Source of the DNA: Nocardia bovistercoris
Lineage (GTDB): Bacteria; Actinomycetota; Actinomycetes; Mycobacteriales; Mycobacteriaceae
Reading direction: 5' to 3'
Length of the DNA stretch: 64,000 nt
Assembly: GCF_015674855.1 (NCBI RefSeq)
Contig: NZ_JADMLG010000006.1
Location: 186,001 to 250,000, forward strand
In this document: piece by piece, positions 40,080 to 48,553 of the stretch
Layout of the letters: every line of letters starts with the position of its first letter
How positions within the stretch are numbered: the stretch's first letter is position 1
Program-made: the position numbers and the translations under genes
The notes under the pieces: generated by a model
The model's input: the letters and a program-made list of their open reading frames with translations, nothing else
What the model was told of the DNA's origin: nothing
The model's database searches: none

Positions 40080-40249
40080 CGGCTCCGGGTCGTCGCCCGC
40101 CGACCATCGGATGCCACGCGCGACCCCGGCCGGGCAAGCCGCCGAGCTTGCCCGGCCGGGCACGGGTATCCGTCGCCACCGCGCACCGCCCCGCACATCC
40201 CCGACCTCACAGGCGGATCGCACTGTGGGGCGATCTCGAAGGAGGTCTC

Positions 40250-41503
40250 ATGCCACCCACCATCACCGCCCTCAACCCGTCCTCGGGTCCGCCCGCGGGC
40301 AACAACACCGTGGTCATCACCGGCACCGGCTTCACCGGACCGGCGTCGGTCTTCTTCGGCGGCACCGCGACGACGTTCACCATCAACTCGACGACGCAGA
40401 TCACCGCCATCGCCCCGGCGGGCACCGGCACCGTGCAGGTCACCGTCGTCACCCCCGACGGCGTCAGCGCGGGCTTCCCCTATTTCTACGCCGGGCCGCC
40501 CACACTGTCCGGCGCGAATCCCACGCAGGGACCGAGCACGGGCGGCACCGCCGTCACGCTCACCGGCACGAATCTCGGTGGCGCCACCGCCGTCCGCTTC
40601 GGCACCACCCCGGCCACCTCGTTCACCGTCGTCTCGGCCACCCAGATCACCGCCGTCGCGCCATCGGGCACCGGGTCGGTGCAGATCACCGTCGTCACCG
40701 GCGGCGGGACCAGCAACGGGGTCGCCTTCTCCTATGTCGTCGGGCCGCAGTTGACCGGCGTGAATCCCAATTCGGGTCCGCTCGCGGGCGGCACCGCGGT
40801 GACGCTGACCGGCACCAACTTCACCGGAGCCACCGCCGTCCGCTTCGGCACCACGCCCGCCACCTCGTTCACCGTCGTGTCGGCCACCCAGATCACCGCC
40901 GTCGCCCCGGCGGGGAGCGCGGGAGCCGTCGATGTCACGGTAGTCACTCCCGGCGGCGCGGCCACCCTCGCGAAATCCTTCTTCTACCTCGATATCCCCG
41001 CCTTGTCCGGGATCTCCCCCAGTGCGGGGCCGCTCGCGGGCGGCACCACGGTGACGCTCACCGGGACCGGTCTGAGTGGCGTGACGGCCGTTCGCTTCGG
41101 AACCACACCGGCCACCTCGTTCACCGCCGTGTCGACCACCCAGGTCACCGCCGTCGCCCCGGCGGGGAGCGCGGGCACCGTCGGAGTCTCCGTGGTGACC
41201 CCCGGCGGGACGACCAACACCGTCGCCTACACCTACATGCCGGTCGCGACGATCACCGTCCTGACCCCGGACGTGGGCCCGGTCACCGGCGGCACGATCG
41301 TGACGATCACCGGCGCCAACCTCGCCCAGACGGCCTCGGTGCTGTTCGGCGCGACATCCGCCGGGTTCACGGTCTTCTCCGACAACCAGATCGTCACCAA
41401 CGTGCCCGCGGGATCCGCCGGACCCGTCGCGGTCACCGTGGTCACCCCCGGCGGCACCAGCGCGGCGGCGACCTACACCCGAATCGCTCCACCTGCCATC
41501 TGA
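40250..41503 (+). CDS. IPT/TIG-repeat protein, 5 repeats
   Basis: A 417-residue protein of five IPT/TIG repeats beginning immediately after the start (MPPTITALNPSSGPPAGNNTVVITGTGF). The ATG at 40250 is preceded by GAAGGAGG at 4 nt; the frame is open to 39233 but the upstream part overlaps gene 1 and reads as non-protein. No signal peptide or other domain. It is separated from gene 1 by 170 bp, long enough for its own promoter. The same surface-adhesion or tail-fibre-like possibilities apply as for its neighbours, without direct evidence. Confidence 0.9.
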   Translation: MPPTITALNPSSGPPAGNNTVVITGTGFTGPASVFFGGTATTFTINSTTQITAIAPAGTGTVQVTVVTPDGVSAGFPYFYAGPPTLSGANPTQGPSTGGTAVTLTGTNLGGATAVRFGTTPATSFTVVSATQITAVAPSGTGSVQITVVTGGGTSNGVAFSYVVGPQLTGVNPNSGPLAGGTAVTLTGTNFTGATAVRFGTTPATSFTVVSATQITAVAPAGSAGAVDVTVVTPGGAATLAKSFFYLDIPALSGISPSAGPLAGGTTVTLTGTGLSGVTAVRFGTTPATSFTAVSTTQVTAVAPAGSAGTVGVSVVTPGGTTNTVAYTYMPVATITVLTPDVGPVTGGTIVTITGANLAQTASVLFGATSAGFTVFSDNQIVTNVPAGSAGPVAVTVVTPGGTSAAATYTRIAPPAI

Positions 41504-41664
41504 ATACGGTTCGACGCCGATCGAGACCGGCAGCTCCCTGTCCATCGCCTCGGCGCCGCGATCCGCCGACAGCACCGACGCGACGGACTCCGGGAACACG
41601 CTCTCCCCGGCGATCGGTCCCGGTTCGCCACGCCATCAACAGTTCTCGACAAGGAGGCAGCATC

Positions 41665-44106
41665 GTGCCCATCTCGCCCACTCAGGGGCCGACCGGTGGC
41701 GGAACCGTCGTCACCATCACCGGCACCAACCTCGGTGGCGCCACCGCCGTGCGCTTCGGCACGAAAACGGCTGCCATCACCGCGAATACGCCCACCTCGG
41801 TCACCGTCGTCGCGCCGTCGGGTTCCGGCGCCGTCCCGGTGACGGTCACCACCTCCGGGGGCACCAGCAATCCCGTCTCGTTCTTCTATGTCGGGTTGCC
41901 GGTCAAGTCCACCCTGTCCGCCGTCGCAGGCGCGGTCGCCGGCGGCAACACCGTCACCCTGACCGGCGTCGGCCTGTCCACGGCCACCGCCGTCCACTTC
42001 GGCGCGGCCTCGGCGGTACCGACCGTCGTGAACGACCGGCAGCTGACGGTGGTCGTGCCCGCGGGCGCGGCGGCCGGTGCGGTTGGCGTGAGCGTCACCA
42101 GCGCGGGCGGTACCAACAACGGGCTGACCTACACCTACGTCGCGGCCCCGACCCTCGCGACGATCGTCCCGAGCGCCGGGCCCACGGCAGGCGGCACCTC
42201 GGTCGTACTGACCGGCACCGGATTCACCGGCGCCACGTCCGTCCGATTCGGCGCCACCGCCGTGCCTTTCGCCGTGAACTCCGCGACCCAGATCACCGCG
42301 ACCGCGCCCGCAGGCACGGGGACGGCATCGGTCACGGTCACCACGGTCGGCGGCACCAGCAACGGACTCACCTATACCTTCGGCGCCGCTCCCACACTGT
42401 CGTCCGCCGTCCCGAATTCCGGGCCGACCGCAGGAGCGAACTCTGTCGTGCTGACCGGCACCGGATTCACCGGCGCGACCGCCGTCACCTTCGGCGCCAC
42501 ACCCGCGACCTCGTTCACGGTCGATTCCGCCACCCAGATCACGGCCACCGCTCCGGCGGGCACGGGGACATCGTCGGTGACGGTCACCACCGTCGGCGGC
42601 CCGAGCAACGGACTCACCTACACCTACGCCGCGGTCCCGACCCTGACCACGATCGTCCCGAGCACCGGACCTACAGCGGGCGGAACCTCGGTCGTCCTGA
42701 CCGGCACCGGATTCACCACCGCCACCGCCGTCCGATTCGGCGCCACCGCAGTGCCTTTCGTCGTCGGCTCCGCCACCCAGATCACCGCGACCGCGCCCGC
42801 AGGAACGGGGACAGCGTCGGTCACCGTCACCAGCCCCGGCGGCACCAGCAACGGACTCACCTACACCTACGCCGCCGCTCCCACGCTGACGTCGGCCGTC
42901 CCGAACGCCGGACCTACAGCGGGCGGCACCTCGGTCGTCCTGACCGGCACCGGATTCAGCGGCGCCACCGCAGTGGCCTTCGGCGCCATACCCGCGACCT
43001 CGTTCACGGTTGATTCCGCCACCCAGATCACCGCGACCGCGCCTGCGGGCACGGGGACAGCGTCGGTCACCGTCACCAGCCCTGGCGGCACCAGCAACGG
43101 ACTGACCTACACTTACGCCGCAGTCCCGACCCTGACCACGATCGTCCCGAGCGCCGGGCCTACAGCGGGCGGAACCTCGGTCGTGTTGACCGGCACCGGA
43201 TTCACCACCGCCACCGCCGTCCGATTCGGCGCCACCGCGGTGCCTTTCGTCGTCAATTCCGCCACCCAGATCACCGCCACCGCACCCGCCGGAACCGGGA
43301 CGGCATCGGTCACCGTCACCACCCCCGGCGGCACCAGCAACGGACTCACCTACACCTTCGCCGCCGCTCCCACGCTGACGTCGGCCGTCCCGAACTCCGG
43401 GCCGACCGCAGGAGCGAACTCTGTCGTGCTGACCGGCACCGGATTCACCGGCGCGACCGCCGTCACCTTCGGCGCCACGCCCGCGACCTCGTTCACGGTC
43501 AACTCCGCCACCCAGATCACCGCCACCGCGCCCGCGGGCACAGGGACGGTCTCGATAACGGTCACCACGGTCGGCGGCGCGAGCAACGGATTCACCTACA
43601 CCTACGTCGCGGCGCCGACGCTGAGCACGGTGGTTCCGAGTACCGGACCGGTCGCGGGCAACACCTCGGTCGTGTTGACCGGCACCGGATTCACCACCGC
43701 CACCGCCGTCCGATTCGGCGCCACCGCGGTGCCTTTCGTCGTCAACTCCGCCACCCAGATCACCGCGACCGCCGCGGCGGGCACGGGGACGGCGGCGGTC
43801 ACGGTCGTCAACCCCGGCGGCACCAGTAACGCGGTCACCTACACCTATGCCCCGGCCCCGGTGTTGAGCTCACTGACCCCGACCGTCGGACTGCTCATCG
43901 GAGGAACGGTGGTCACCTTGACCGGCTCCAATTTCACCGGCGCCACCGCCGTCCGTTTCGGCGCCAACCCGGCGATCTCGTTCACGGTCAACTCCAACAC
44001 CCAGATCACGGCGACCACACCCGCCGGACCGCTACTCGGCGCGGTGTCCGTCACTGTCACCACTCCCGGCGGCACCAGCAACGGACTCACCTTCACCTAT
44101 ATCTGA
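41665..44106 (+). CDS. IPT/TIG-repeat protein, 10 repeats
   Basis: An 813-residue protein with ten IPT/TIG repeats of about 80 residues. Repeats 3-9 are highly alike and alternate between two subtypes (..TIVPS.GPTAGGTSVV.. and ..SAVPN.GPTAG..SVV..), meaning a two-repeat unit of about 160 residues has been amplified. The GTG at 41665 follows AAGGAGG at 7 nt; upstream in-frame sequence overlaps gene 2 and is not protein-like. There is no signal peptide, cysteine or membrane segment. The growth from 3 to 5 to 10 repeats across the three genes suggests expansion by unequal recombination. Confidence 0.9.
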   Translation: MPISPTQGPTGGGTVVTITGTNLGGATAVRFGTKTAAITANTPTSVTVVAPSGSGAVPVTVTTSGGTSNPVSFFYVGLPVKSTLSAVAGAVAGGNTVTLTGVGLSTATAVHFGAASAVPTVVNDRQLTVVVPAGAAAGAVGVSVTSAGGTNNGLTYTYVAAPTLATIVPSAGPTAGGTSVVLTGTGFTGATSVRFGATAVPFAVNSATQITATAPAGTGTASVTVTTVGGTSNGLTYTFGAAPTLSSAVPNSGPTAGANSVVLTGTGFTGATAVTFGATPATSFTVDSATQITATAPAGTGTSSVTVTTVGGPSNGLTYTYAAVPTLTTIVPSTGPTAGGTSVVLTGTGFTTATAVRFGATAVPFVVGSATQITATAPAGTGTASVTVTSPGGTSNGLTYTYAAAPTLTSAVPNAGPTAGGTSVVLTGTGFSGATAVAFGAIPATSFTVDSATQITATAPAGTGTASVTVTSPGGTSNGLTYTYAAVPTLTTIVPSAGPTAGGTSVVLTGTGFTTATAVRFGATAVPFVVNSATQITATAPAGTGTASVTVTTPGGTSNGLTYTFAAAPTLTSAVPNSGPTAGANSVVLTGTGFTGATAVTFGATPATSFTVNSATQITATAPAGTGTVSITVTTVGGASNGFTYTYVAAPTLSTVVPSTGPVAGNTSVVLTGTGFTTATAVRFGATAVPFVVNSATQITATAAAGTGTAAVTVVNPGGTSNAVTYTYAPAPVLSSLTPTVGLLIGGTVVTLTGSNFTGATAVRFGANPAISFTVNSNTQITATTPAGPLLGAVSVTVTTPGGTSNGLTFTYI
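42150..43850 (+). repeat. Tandem repeats of about 240 bp (IPT/TIG units) with a two-unit period of about 490 bp
   Basis: Blocks such as GTGCTGACCGGCACCGGATT and GCGCCACCGCGGTGCCTTTC recur almost unchanged. Successive ATCGTCCCGAGC-type units alternate with GCCGTCCCGAA-type units, so the evident amplification unit is a pair of repeats. Confidence 0.85.
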
Positions 44107-44350
44107 GATGTCCGCACGCCCGCGCCGATCCGCGGGCCGCATCGCTTGCGACACCGCCGCCTCGACAGGTACGCGCCGCGACTTCGGAACGTGCCCCCAT
44201 CCGAAGTTCGAGTCACACAGGATGATTCGCACAACGGTCGGAGCCCGCGACGGTGCTCGGCGGCGGCCGGTCGACCGGCGGCGGTGTCGGAATGTCCGCA
44301 GGCTCGGTTCTACCACCCACCGAGCTAAACCGGCGAGTAAAGTAGCCCGC

Positions 44351-44998
44351 ATGCCGTCGAACTCGCCCGCTTCAGCGCCGCGCCGCAGCCCCGGCAATCG
44401 GCCGAGCGACGACGCGCTGCTGGACGCCGCGTGCGCGATCTTCCACGCGGTCGGCTTCCGAGCGGCGGTGATGGAGTCGATAGCCGAACGGGCGAACACC
44501 ACCAAACCCACTCTCTACGCGCACTTCGGCAGCAAGGACCAGCTCTACCGGGCCTGCTTGCTCCGAGAGGCGGACAAGTTCAGGGCGGCGCTGTTCGCGA
44601 CCTACGATTCGGCCTCGGCGCTCGACGTGGCGGGCGAGGTGCGCGCCGACATGGTCGTCTTCTACGAGTACGCCGCCGCGCACCCGACCGGTTTCGCCCT
44701 GCTGTTCGACGACGCGAAATCCGAGCCGAACACCGATATCCGCGGCGCGCTCGTGGACAGCGTCACCGACCGGATCGCCGACCGGATCCGCGCCTACTCG
44801 GTCGACCACCGGCCCACTTCGGGGCACAGCGCCGACCTGCTCGGCGCCATGCTGGTCGGCATCGCCGTGCACGGCGCACGCCAGGCGCTGCGCCTGCGCT
44901 CGGATATGACCGCCGCGGGCGAACTCGCCGCGGCCATGGCGAACGCCGCGCTGCGCCACCTCGATCCACGCGTACTGGCGGCCGTCGATGCGCGGTGA
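44351..44998 (+). CDS. TetR family transcriptional regulator
   Basis: A 215-residue protein with the TetR helix-turn-helix near residues 20-65 (LLDAACAIFHAVGF, then ESIAERANTTKPTLYAHFGSKDQLY). The C-terminal ligand domain is all-helical and of unknown specificity. The ATG at 44351 was chosen because the upstream open frame is not protein-like. An A+T-rich stretch (TAAACCGGCGAGTAAAGTA) just before the start could hold its promoter. The next gene on the same strand encodes an AraC regulator; neither has an adjacent obvious target, though the IPT/TIG genes lie upstream. Confidence 0.9.
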   Translation: MPSNSPASAPRRSPGNRPSDDALLDAACAIFHAVGFRAAVMESIAERANTTKPTLYAHFGSKDQLYRACLLREADKFRAALFATYDSASALDVAGEVRADMVVFYEYAAAHPTGFALLFDDAKSEPNTDIRGALVDSVTDRIADRIRAYSVDHRPTSGHSADLLGAMLVGIAVHGARQALRLRSDMTAAGELAAAMANAALRHLDPRVLAAVDAR

Positions 44999-45070
44999 TC
45001 CCGAGGTGCGCATTCGACATCCGCGATCCCGCGATGTGCCCGACAGGCAGGTGGCGCAGGAGGATCCGCC

Positions 45071-46093
45071 GTGATCTCGATACGGTCGGCGGCGCTGCGC
45101 GGTTTCCGGGCCACCGTCGCCGAACTCGGCGGCGACGCCGATCGGTTCGCGCACCGGGCGGGCCTGCCGCCGGGGGCATTGGACCGCGACGAGGTGCTCG
45201 TCGACGAGCACGCCGTCGGACTCGCGCTGTATCACGCGGCACGCGTACTCGACTGCCCGGAGATCGGGCTGCGCCTCGCGGATCGCCAGGAGCTCTCCAT
45301 CCTGGGCCCCCTCGCGCTCGCCATGCGCAATGCCGCCGACGTCGGAGGCGCGCTGAACTACGCGGCCCGCTATCTCTTCGTCCATTCACCCGCGACGAGC
45401 GTGTCGCTCGGCGACGACACCGAGGGCGATCCGGCCGTGGTCAGCCTGCGCTACGACATCGCGGTGGACACCTCGGTATCGGCCCAGGCGATCGATCTCG
45501 GGATCGGATTCGTGCACCGCGCCGTCGAATCGCTCATCGGTGGTCGATACGGATTGCTCTCGGTCGACCTGCCGCACCGTCCCGCCGCGATCGGGGTGTA
45601 CGAGCGGTTCTTCGGCGCGCCCGTCCGCGTCGAATGCGACGCCGCCCTGCTGCGATTTCCGCGGGAGATGCTGGCCAGGCCGGTGGTGGGCGCCGTCGAG
45701 GGCCTGCGCGTGCGCGCGATGACATTCCTCGCCGAGCAGGCGGGTTCGGGCCGCGACGCCGACCACGCCAGTCAGGTGCGCGCCGCGCTGCGACGCTCGC
45801 TCGGCACGACGTCGGTGGAGATCACCGCGATCGCCGCGCAGTTGGGCGTGCCGCCGCGGACCCTGCAGCGGCGCCTCGCGGGCGAGGGCACGTCGTTCGC
45901 GACGATCCTGGACGAGGTGCGCCGCGAGTACGTGCACCACTACCTGACCAGGACCAGGATGTCGATGAGCCGGATCGCCGACGCGGTCGGGTTGGCCCGG
46001 CAGTCGGCGCTCACCCGCTGCTGTCGCCGGTGGTGGGACTCCAGTCCGCGCGAGATCCGCGAGCGGGCGAATCCGGCGCACCGCGACGAGTAG
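45071..46093 (+). CDS. AraC family transcriptional regulator
   Basis: A 340-residue protein. The N-terminal two thirds resemble the arabinose-binding-like ligand domain of OruR/VirS-type regulators (VDEHAVGLALYHAARVLDCPEIGLRLADRQELSILGPL). The C-terminus has the double helix-turn-helix of AraC proteins (AIAAQLGVPPRTLQRRLAGEG and MSRIADAVGLARQSALTRCCRRW), with a cysteine pair in the second motif where most relatives have a 'F.RaFkrW' sequence. The GTG start follows AGGAGG at 7 nt. Mycobacterial relatives control fatty acid or monooxygenase genes; the target here is not apparent. Confidence 0.9.
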   Translation: MISIRSAALRGFRATVAELGGDADRFAHRAGLPPGALDRDEVLVDEHAVGLALYHAARVLDCPEIGLRLADRQELSILGPLALAMRNAADVGGALNYAARYLFVHSPATSVSLGDDTEGDPAVVSLRYDIAVDTSVSAQAIDLGIGFVHRAVESLIGGRYGLLSVDLPHRPAAIGVYERFFGAPVRVECDAALLRFPREMLARPVVGAVEGLRVRAMTFLAEQAGSGRDADHASQVRAALRRSLGTTSVEITAIAAQLGVPPRTLQRRLAGEGTSFATILDEVRREYVHHYLTRTRMSMSRIADAVGLARQSALTRCCRRWWDSSPREIRERANPAHRDE

Positions 46094-46173
46094 CTCTCGT
46101 GCGGCGGAAGTTTCGGTGAGCGAGTCGCCACCTGGATCCGTCGGCCGCGGAACCCGAGGCGCTCGCGGTTGCG

Positions 46174-46188
46174 GTTGCGTGATGCAAC
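46174..46188. promoter_or_regulatory. HxlR-linked motif, site 1 (GTTGCGTGATGCAAC)
   Basis: A perfect inverted repeat GTTGC-N5-GCAAC, 15 bp before the start of the HxlR gene. Close variants occur at 47819-47833 and 47914-47928, in the promoter region of the next two units. The position suggests autoregulation by HxlR. Confidence 0.55.
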
Positions 46189-46203
46189 GGTACTCTCGAG
46201 TAC

Positions 46204-46668
46204 ATGCTCAACAACGACTACACGGGGCAGAACTGTTCGATCTCCCGCGCCCTGGAGGCGGTGGGTGAGCGGTGGACCCTGCTGATCGTGCGGGAGTTGA
46301 TGCGGCGGCCGCACCGGTTCGCGGAGTTGGAGCGAAAGTTGCGGATCGCCAAGAACATCCTGACGGTCCGCCTGGAAAAGCTGGTGGCGCTCGGGATCGC
46401 CGAGAAGGTTCCCTACTCGGACTCCCGCGACCGCAACGAGTACCGATTGACTCGCAAAGGCAGGGATCTGTTTCCCGTGCTCAGCGCGTTGATGGCCTGG
46501 GGCGATCGATATTCGGCGCCGGACGGCCCGCCGGTGATCTTCGAGCACGAATGCGGCCACGCGGCGGGGCACAAGCTGGTGTGCGCGTACTGCGGCGACG
46601 ATGTCGGCTTGCGTTCGATTCGGGCGATCGCCGGTCCGGGAGCCACCGAGGAGACGGTTCTCGCCTGA
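46204..46668 (+). CDS. HxlR family transcriptional regulator
   Basis: A 154-residue winged-helix protein with the HxlR signature: an N-terminal cysteine (NCSISRALEAVGERWTLLIVREL), then FAELERKLRIAKNILTVRLEKLVALGIAEK. Many HxlR proteins sense thiol-reactive or aldehyde compounds through the conserved N-terminal Cys. The C-terminal tail has two further CxxC/H-like elements (HECGHAAGH, CAYCGDD) that could bind a metal or respond to thiol stress, as in some HxlR relatives. The gene is convergent with the hydrolase (stops 5 bp apart). Shared motifs suggest that it controls itself and the two following units. Confidence 0.9.
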   Translation: MLNNDYTGQNCSISRALEAVGERWTLLIVRELMRRPHRFAELERKLRIAKNILTVRLEKLVALGIAEKVPYSDSRDRNEYRLTRKGRDLFPVLSALMAWGDRYSAPDGPPVIFEHECGHAAGHKLVCAYCGDDVGLRSIRAIAGPGATEETVLA

Positions 46669-46673
46669 GGTCA

Positions 46674-47603
46674 TCACGGCGTGGGGAGGTGCCGGATGAA
46701 CCAGTCGCGGGCGGGCGGACCGGTGTGTTCGAAGTATGTGGTGTATGCCTCGAAGTGGCCGCCGGGGTAGCTCGACAGCTTCTTGGTACCGCCAACGAGT
46801 TCGTAGCAGTCGCGTTGGATGTCGGTGAACGTGCACCTGTCGTCTTCGGCGATGATCATCAGCAGCGGTGTCGAGTTCAGGTGAGTGAGCCATCCGCAGG
46901 GTTCGAACTCGACGAGGTGCTCCATCGAGCGGAGCGTCGCGGTGTTGGTCCAGGTTCCGGCGGCGATGGCCGCGGCGATGGCCGGGGTCGGGATGGGGCC
47001 GGGGAACACGCACAGTTCGGCGGGGTCGGTGGAGAAGATCGGCACCGTCGCAGGCGCGGCTCCGCTGCGGCGAGCGGCGCGGTCGATCGCGGCGCGCCGG
47101 TGGATTCGTTCGATCTGCTCCGGAGTGTAGAGCCGTCGGGCGTTGCGGTGGCCGCTGAGGTTGGGGATCTGGGCCACCACGCAGCGCACCCTCGGGTCGT
47201 TGGCGGCCAGCACGACGGCCAGCCCGCCCGCGAAGCTGGATCCCCAGATCCCGACGCCGTAGCGGTCGTCGAACTCGGGTTGCGCGGTGGCGAAGGTGAT
47301 GGCATCGCGCCAGTCGGCGAGTTGTCGGTGCGGGTCGACCTCCTGGCGGGGGTAGCCGTCGGAGGCGCCGAAACCGCGGTGGTCGTAGACGAGGACGGCG
47401 AATCCGGCATCGGCGAACAGGGCGGCGTAGTGGTCGATATGGGAGGCGACGCCGCCGAACCCGTGACACATGACGATGCCCGCGCGCCCACCCGGGCCGC
47501 GCGTATGCAGGCGCCCGCGCAGAACGGTCGCGTCCTCGACGCGGAACTCGACCTCGCGGACAGTGGTCGAATCGGCGTCGTGCCGAAGTTGTGGCTCGGT
47601 CAT
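46674..47603 (-). CDS. Alpha/beta hydrolase
   Basis: A 309-residue protein with the alpha/beta-hydrolase fold: oxyanion loop VMCHGFGGV, YDHRGFGASDG, nucleophile elbow WGSSFAGG (Ser), acid in IIAEDDRCTF and histidine in GGHFEAY. The layout matches YcjY/dienelactone hydrolase-like enzymes of about 300 residues that act on small esters or lactones. The ATG at 47603 was preferred to an upstream start at 47672 because the extension lacks fold sequence. It diverges from the tautomerase/MBL operon and shares the intergenic region holding two HxlR-linked motifs. Confidence 0.85.
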   Translation of the reverse strand: MTEPQLRHDADSTTVREVEFRVEDATVLRGRLHTRGPGGRAGIVMCHGFGGVASHIDHYAALFADAGFAVLVYDHRGFGASDGYPRQEVDPHRQLADWRDAITFATAQPEFDDRYGVGIWGSSFAGGLAVVLAANDPRVRCVVAQIPNLSGHRNARRLYTPEQIERIHRRAAIDRAARRSGAAPATVPIFSTDPAELCVFPGPIPTPAIAAAIAAGTWTNTATLRSMEHLVEFEPCGWLTHLNSTPLLMIIAEDDRCTFTDIQRDCYELVGGTKKLSSYPGGHFEAYTTYFEHTGPPARDWFIRHLPTP

Positions 47604-47818
47604 ATCGGCTTGATGTCCGTTCCTCAGTGAGCTCGGCCGAACGACGGCCGAGATCGAGTTTCGTGATACCACCGCACCCGGGTGCGACTCCGATGCCAGG
47701 CCGACCCTCCGACGTTCCGGACACGACCGCGGCGCGGGCCGACGTGTCGATTCCGGTCACGCCTCGACGAACCCGAAACAGATTGCCTACCGGGATGAGC
47801 GGCAACCCCCAACGGTGA

Positions 47819-47833
47819 GTTGCTTGATGAAAC
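47819..47833. promoter_or_regulatory. HxlR-linked motif, site 2 (GTTGCTTGATGAAAC)
   Basis: Matches site 1 (GTTGCGTGATGCAAC) at 13 of 15 positions and site 3 at 14 of 15. It lies in the divergent intergenic region, 216 bp from the hydrolase start. Confidence 0.5.
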
Positions 47834-47913
47834 CGAATCTAACTCGACCGGCGCGGGTTACACAAGTGCGTCCGACGATCAATGCGGCAACATCGAAGGC
47901 TCGACAAGATTTG

Positions 47914-47928
47914 GTTGCATGATGAAAC
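47914..47928. promoter_or_regulatory. HxlR-linked motif, site 3 (GTTGCATGATGAAAC)
   Basis: Third copy of the 15-bp motif, 67 bp before the tautomerase start and 95 bp from site 2. TTGCAT within it could serve as a -35 element with the TAGGTT-like sequence downstream as -10, in which case binding would block or contact RNA polymerase. This last point is speculative. Confidence 0.5.
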
Positions 47929-47995
47929 CTATGGTGTTAGGTTCGTTGCCCGTGAGGCCCGGGTGGTCCGGCCGATACGAGACGGGAGATTCCCC

Positions 47996-48553
47996 ATGCC
48001 GATGTGCGATGCCTACATTCCGAAAGACGCGCTGCCCGCCGAGGTGGAACGCGACATGCTCGCCCGCATCAGCGAGATCCTGATTCGCCACGAACTGCGC
48101 CGCACCGCGGATCTCGTCGAAGACTTCGACATCGAGGCCAGTGTCGCCAACGCCCGCTCGCTGGCTTGGATCTCGGTGCTGCGCCACGAGATCTACGTGG
48201 CGAGCGCACCCGCGCCCGCACCGTTCTACAAGTTCGTGGTCCGTGTCCCCGAAGGCCAGGCCGACGAGAAACTGCGCGTCGATGTCACCCGCGATGTCAC
48301 GCGGGCGGTGATCGACGCCGAAGCGGGCAAGTGGCCGGTGCCCGAGAAGCGGGTGTGGGTGTTCACCTGGGAGGTGCCCGACGGCACCTGGGGCGGGCGC
48401 GGCCAGATCAGCGACCTCGGCGACATCCTCGAATTCCTCGCCCCCGGTCTCGGCGAACCCGCCCGCGCCCGACTGGCCGAACGGCGCCGCGACCAAGCCG
48501 CCGCCCTGCTCGCCGCCGTAGCCGAAGCACCGGTAGCGAGCAGCGCCGGATGA
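47996..48553 (+). CDS. Two-domain tautomerase family protein
   Basis: A 185-residue protein starting MPMCDAYIPKDALP. Tautomerase superfamily enzymes use the amino-terminal proline exposed after Met removal as catalytic base, and Pro2 is in place. A second copy of the beta-alpha-beta unit starts near residue 78 (FYKFVVRVPEGQADEKLRVDVTRDVTRAVIDAE), so the chain is a fused dimer of short units like MIF/MSAD types. The ATG at 47996 has GGGAG 7 nt upstream. The gene overlaps the MBL-fold gene (ATGA), so the products probably act together, perhaps on an enol or keto compound sensed through HxlR. The substrate is unknown. Confidence 0.75.
   Translation: MPMCDAYIPKDALPAEVERDMLARISEILIRHELRRTADLVEDFDIEASVANARSLAWISVLRHEIYVASAPAPAPFYKFVVRVPEGQADEKLRVDVTRDVTRAVIDAEAGKWPVPEKRVWVFTWEVPDGTWGGRGQISDLGDILEFLAPGLGEPARARLAERRRDQAAALLAAVAEAPVASSAG

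Larger units (their letters stand above)
47604..47995. other. Divergent promoter region of the hydrolase and the tautomerase/MBL operon
   Basis: About 0.4 kb without a supported gene; the plus-strand frame at 47591-47818 has no ribosome site. It contains two copies of the HxlR-linked motif, 95 bp apart, on either side of its downstream half, and A+T-rich patches near 47,820-47,850 and 47,905-47,945. Confidence 0.6.

Noticed and set aside
39353..44096. Series of near-identical minus-strand frames of about 76-83 codons across the IPT genes
   Set aside because: Each is the antisense of one IPT/TIG repeat. The regular spacing reflects the 240-bp repeat and not an array of small genes.
46272..47630. 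Plus-strand frame of 452 codons spanning HxlR and the hydrolase
   Set aside because: It crosses two genes with clear motifs in other frames and its translation is typical antisense sequence.
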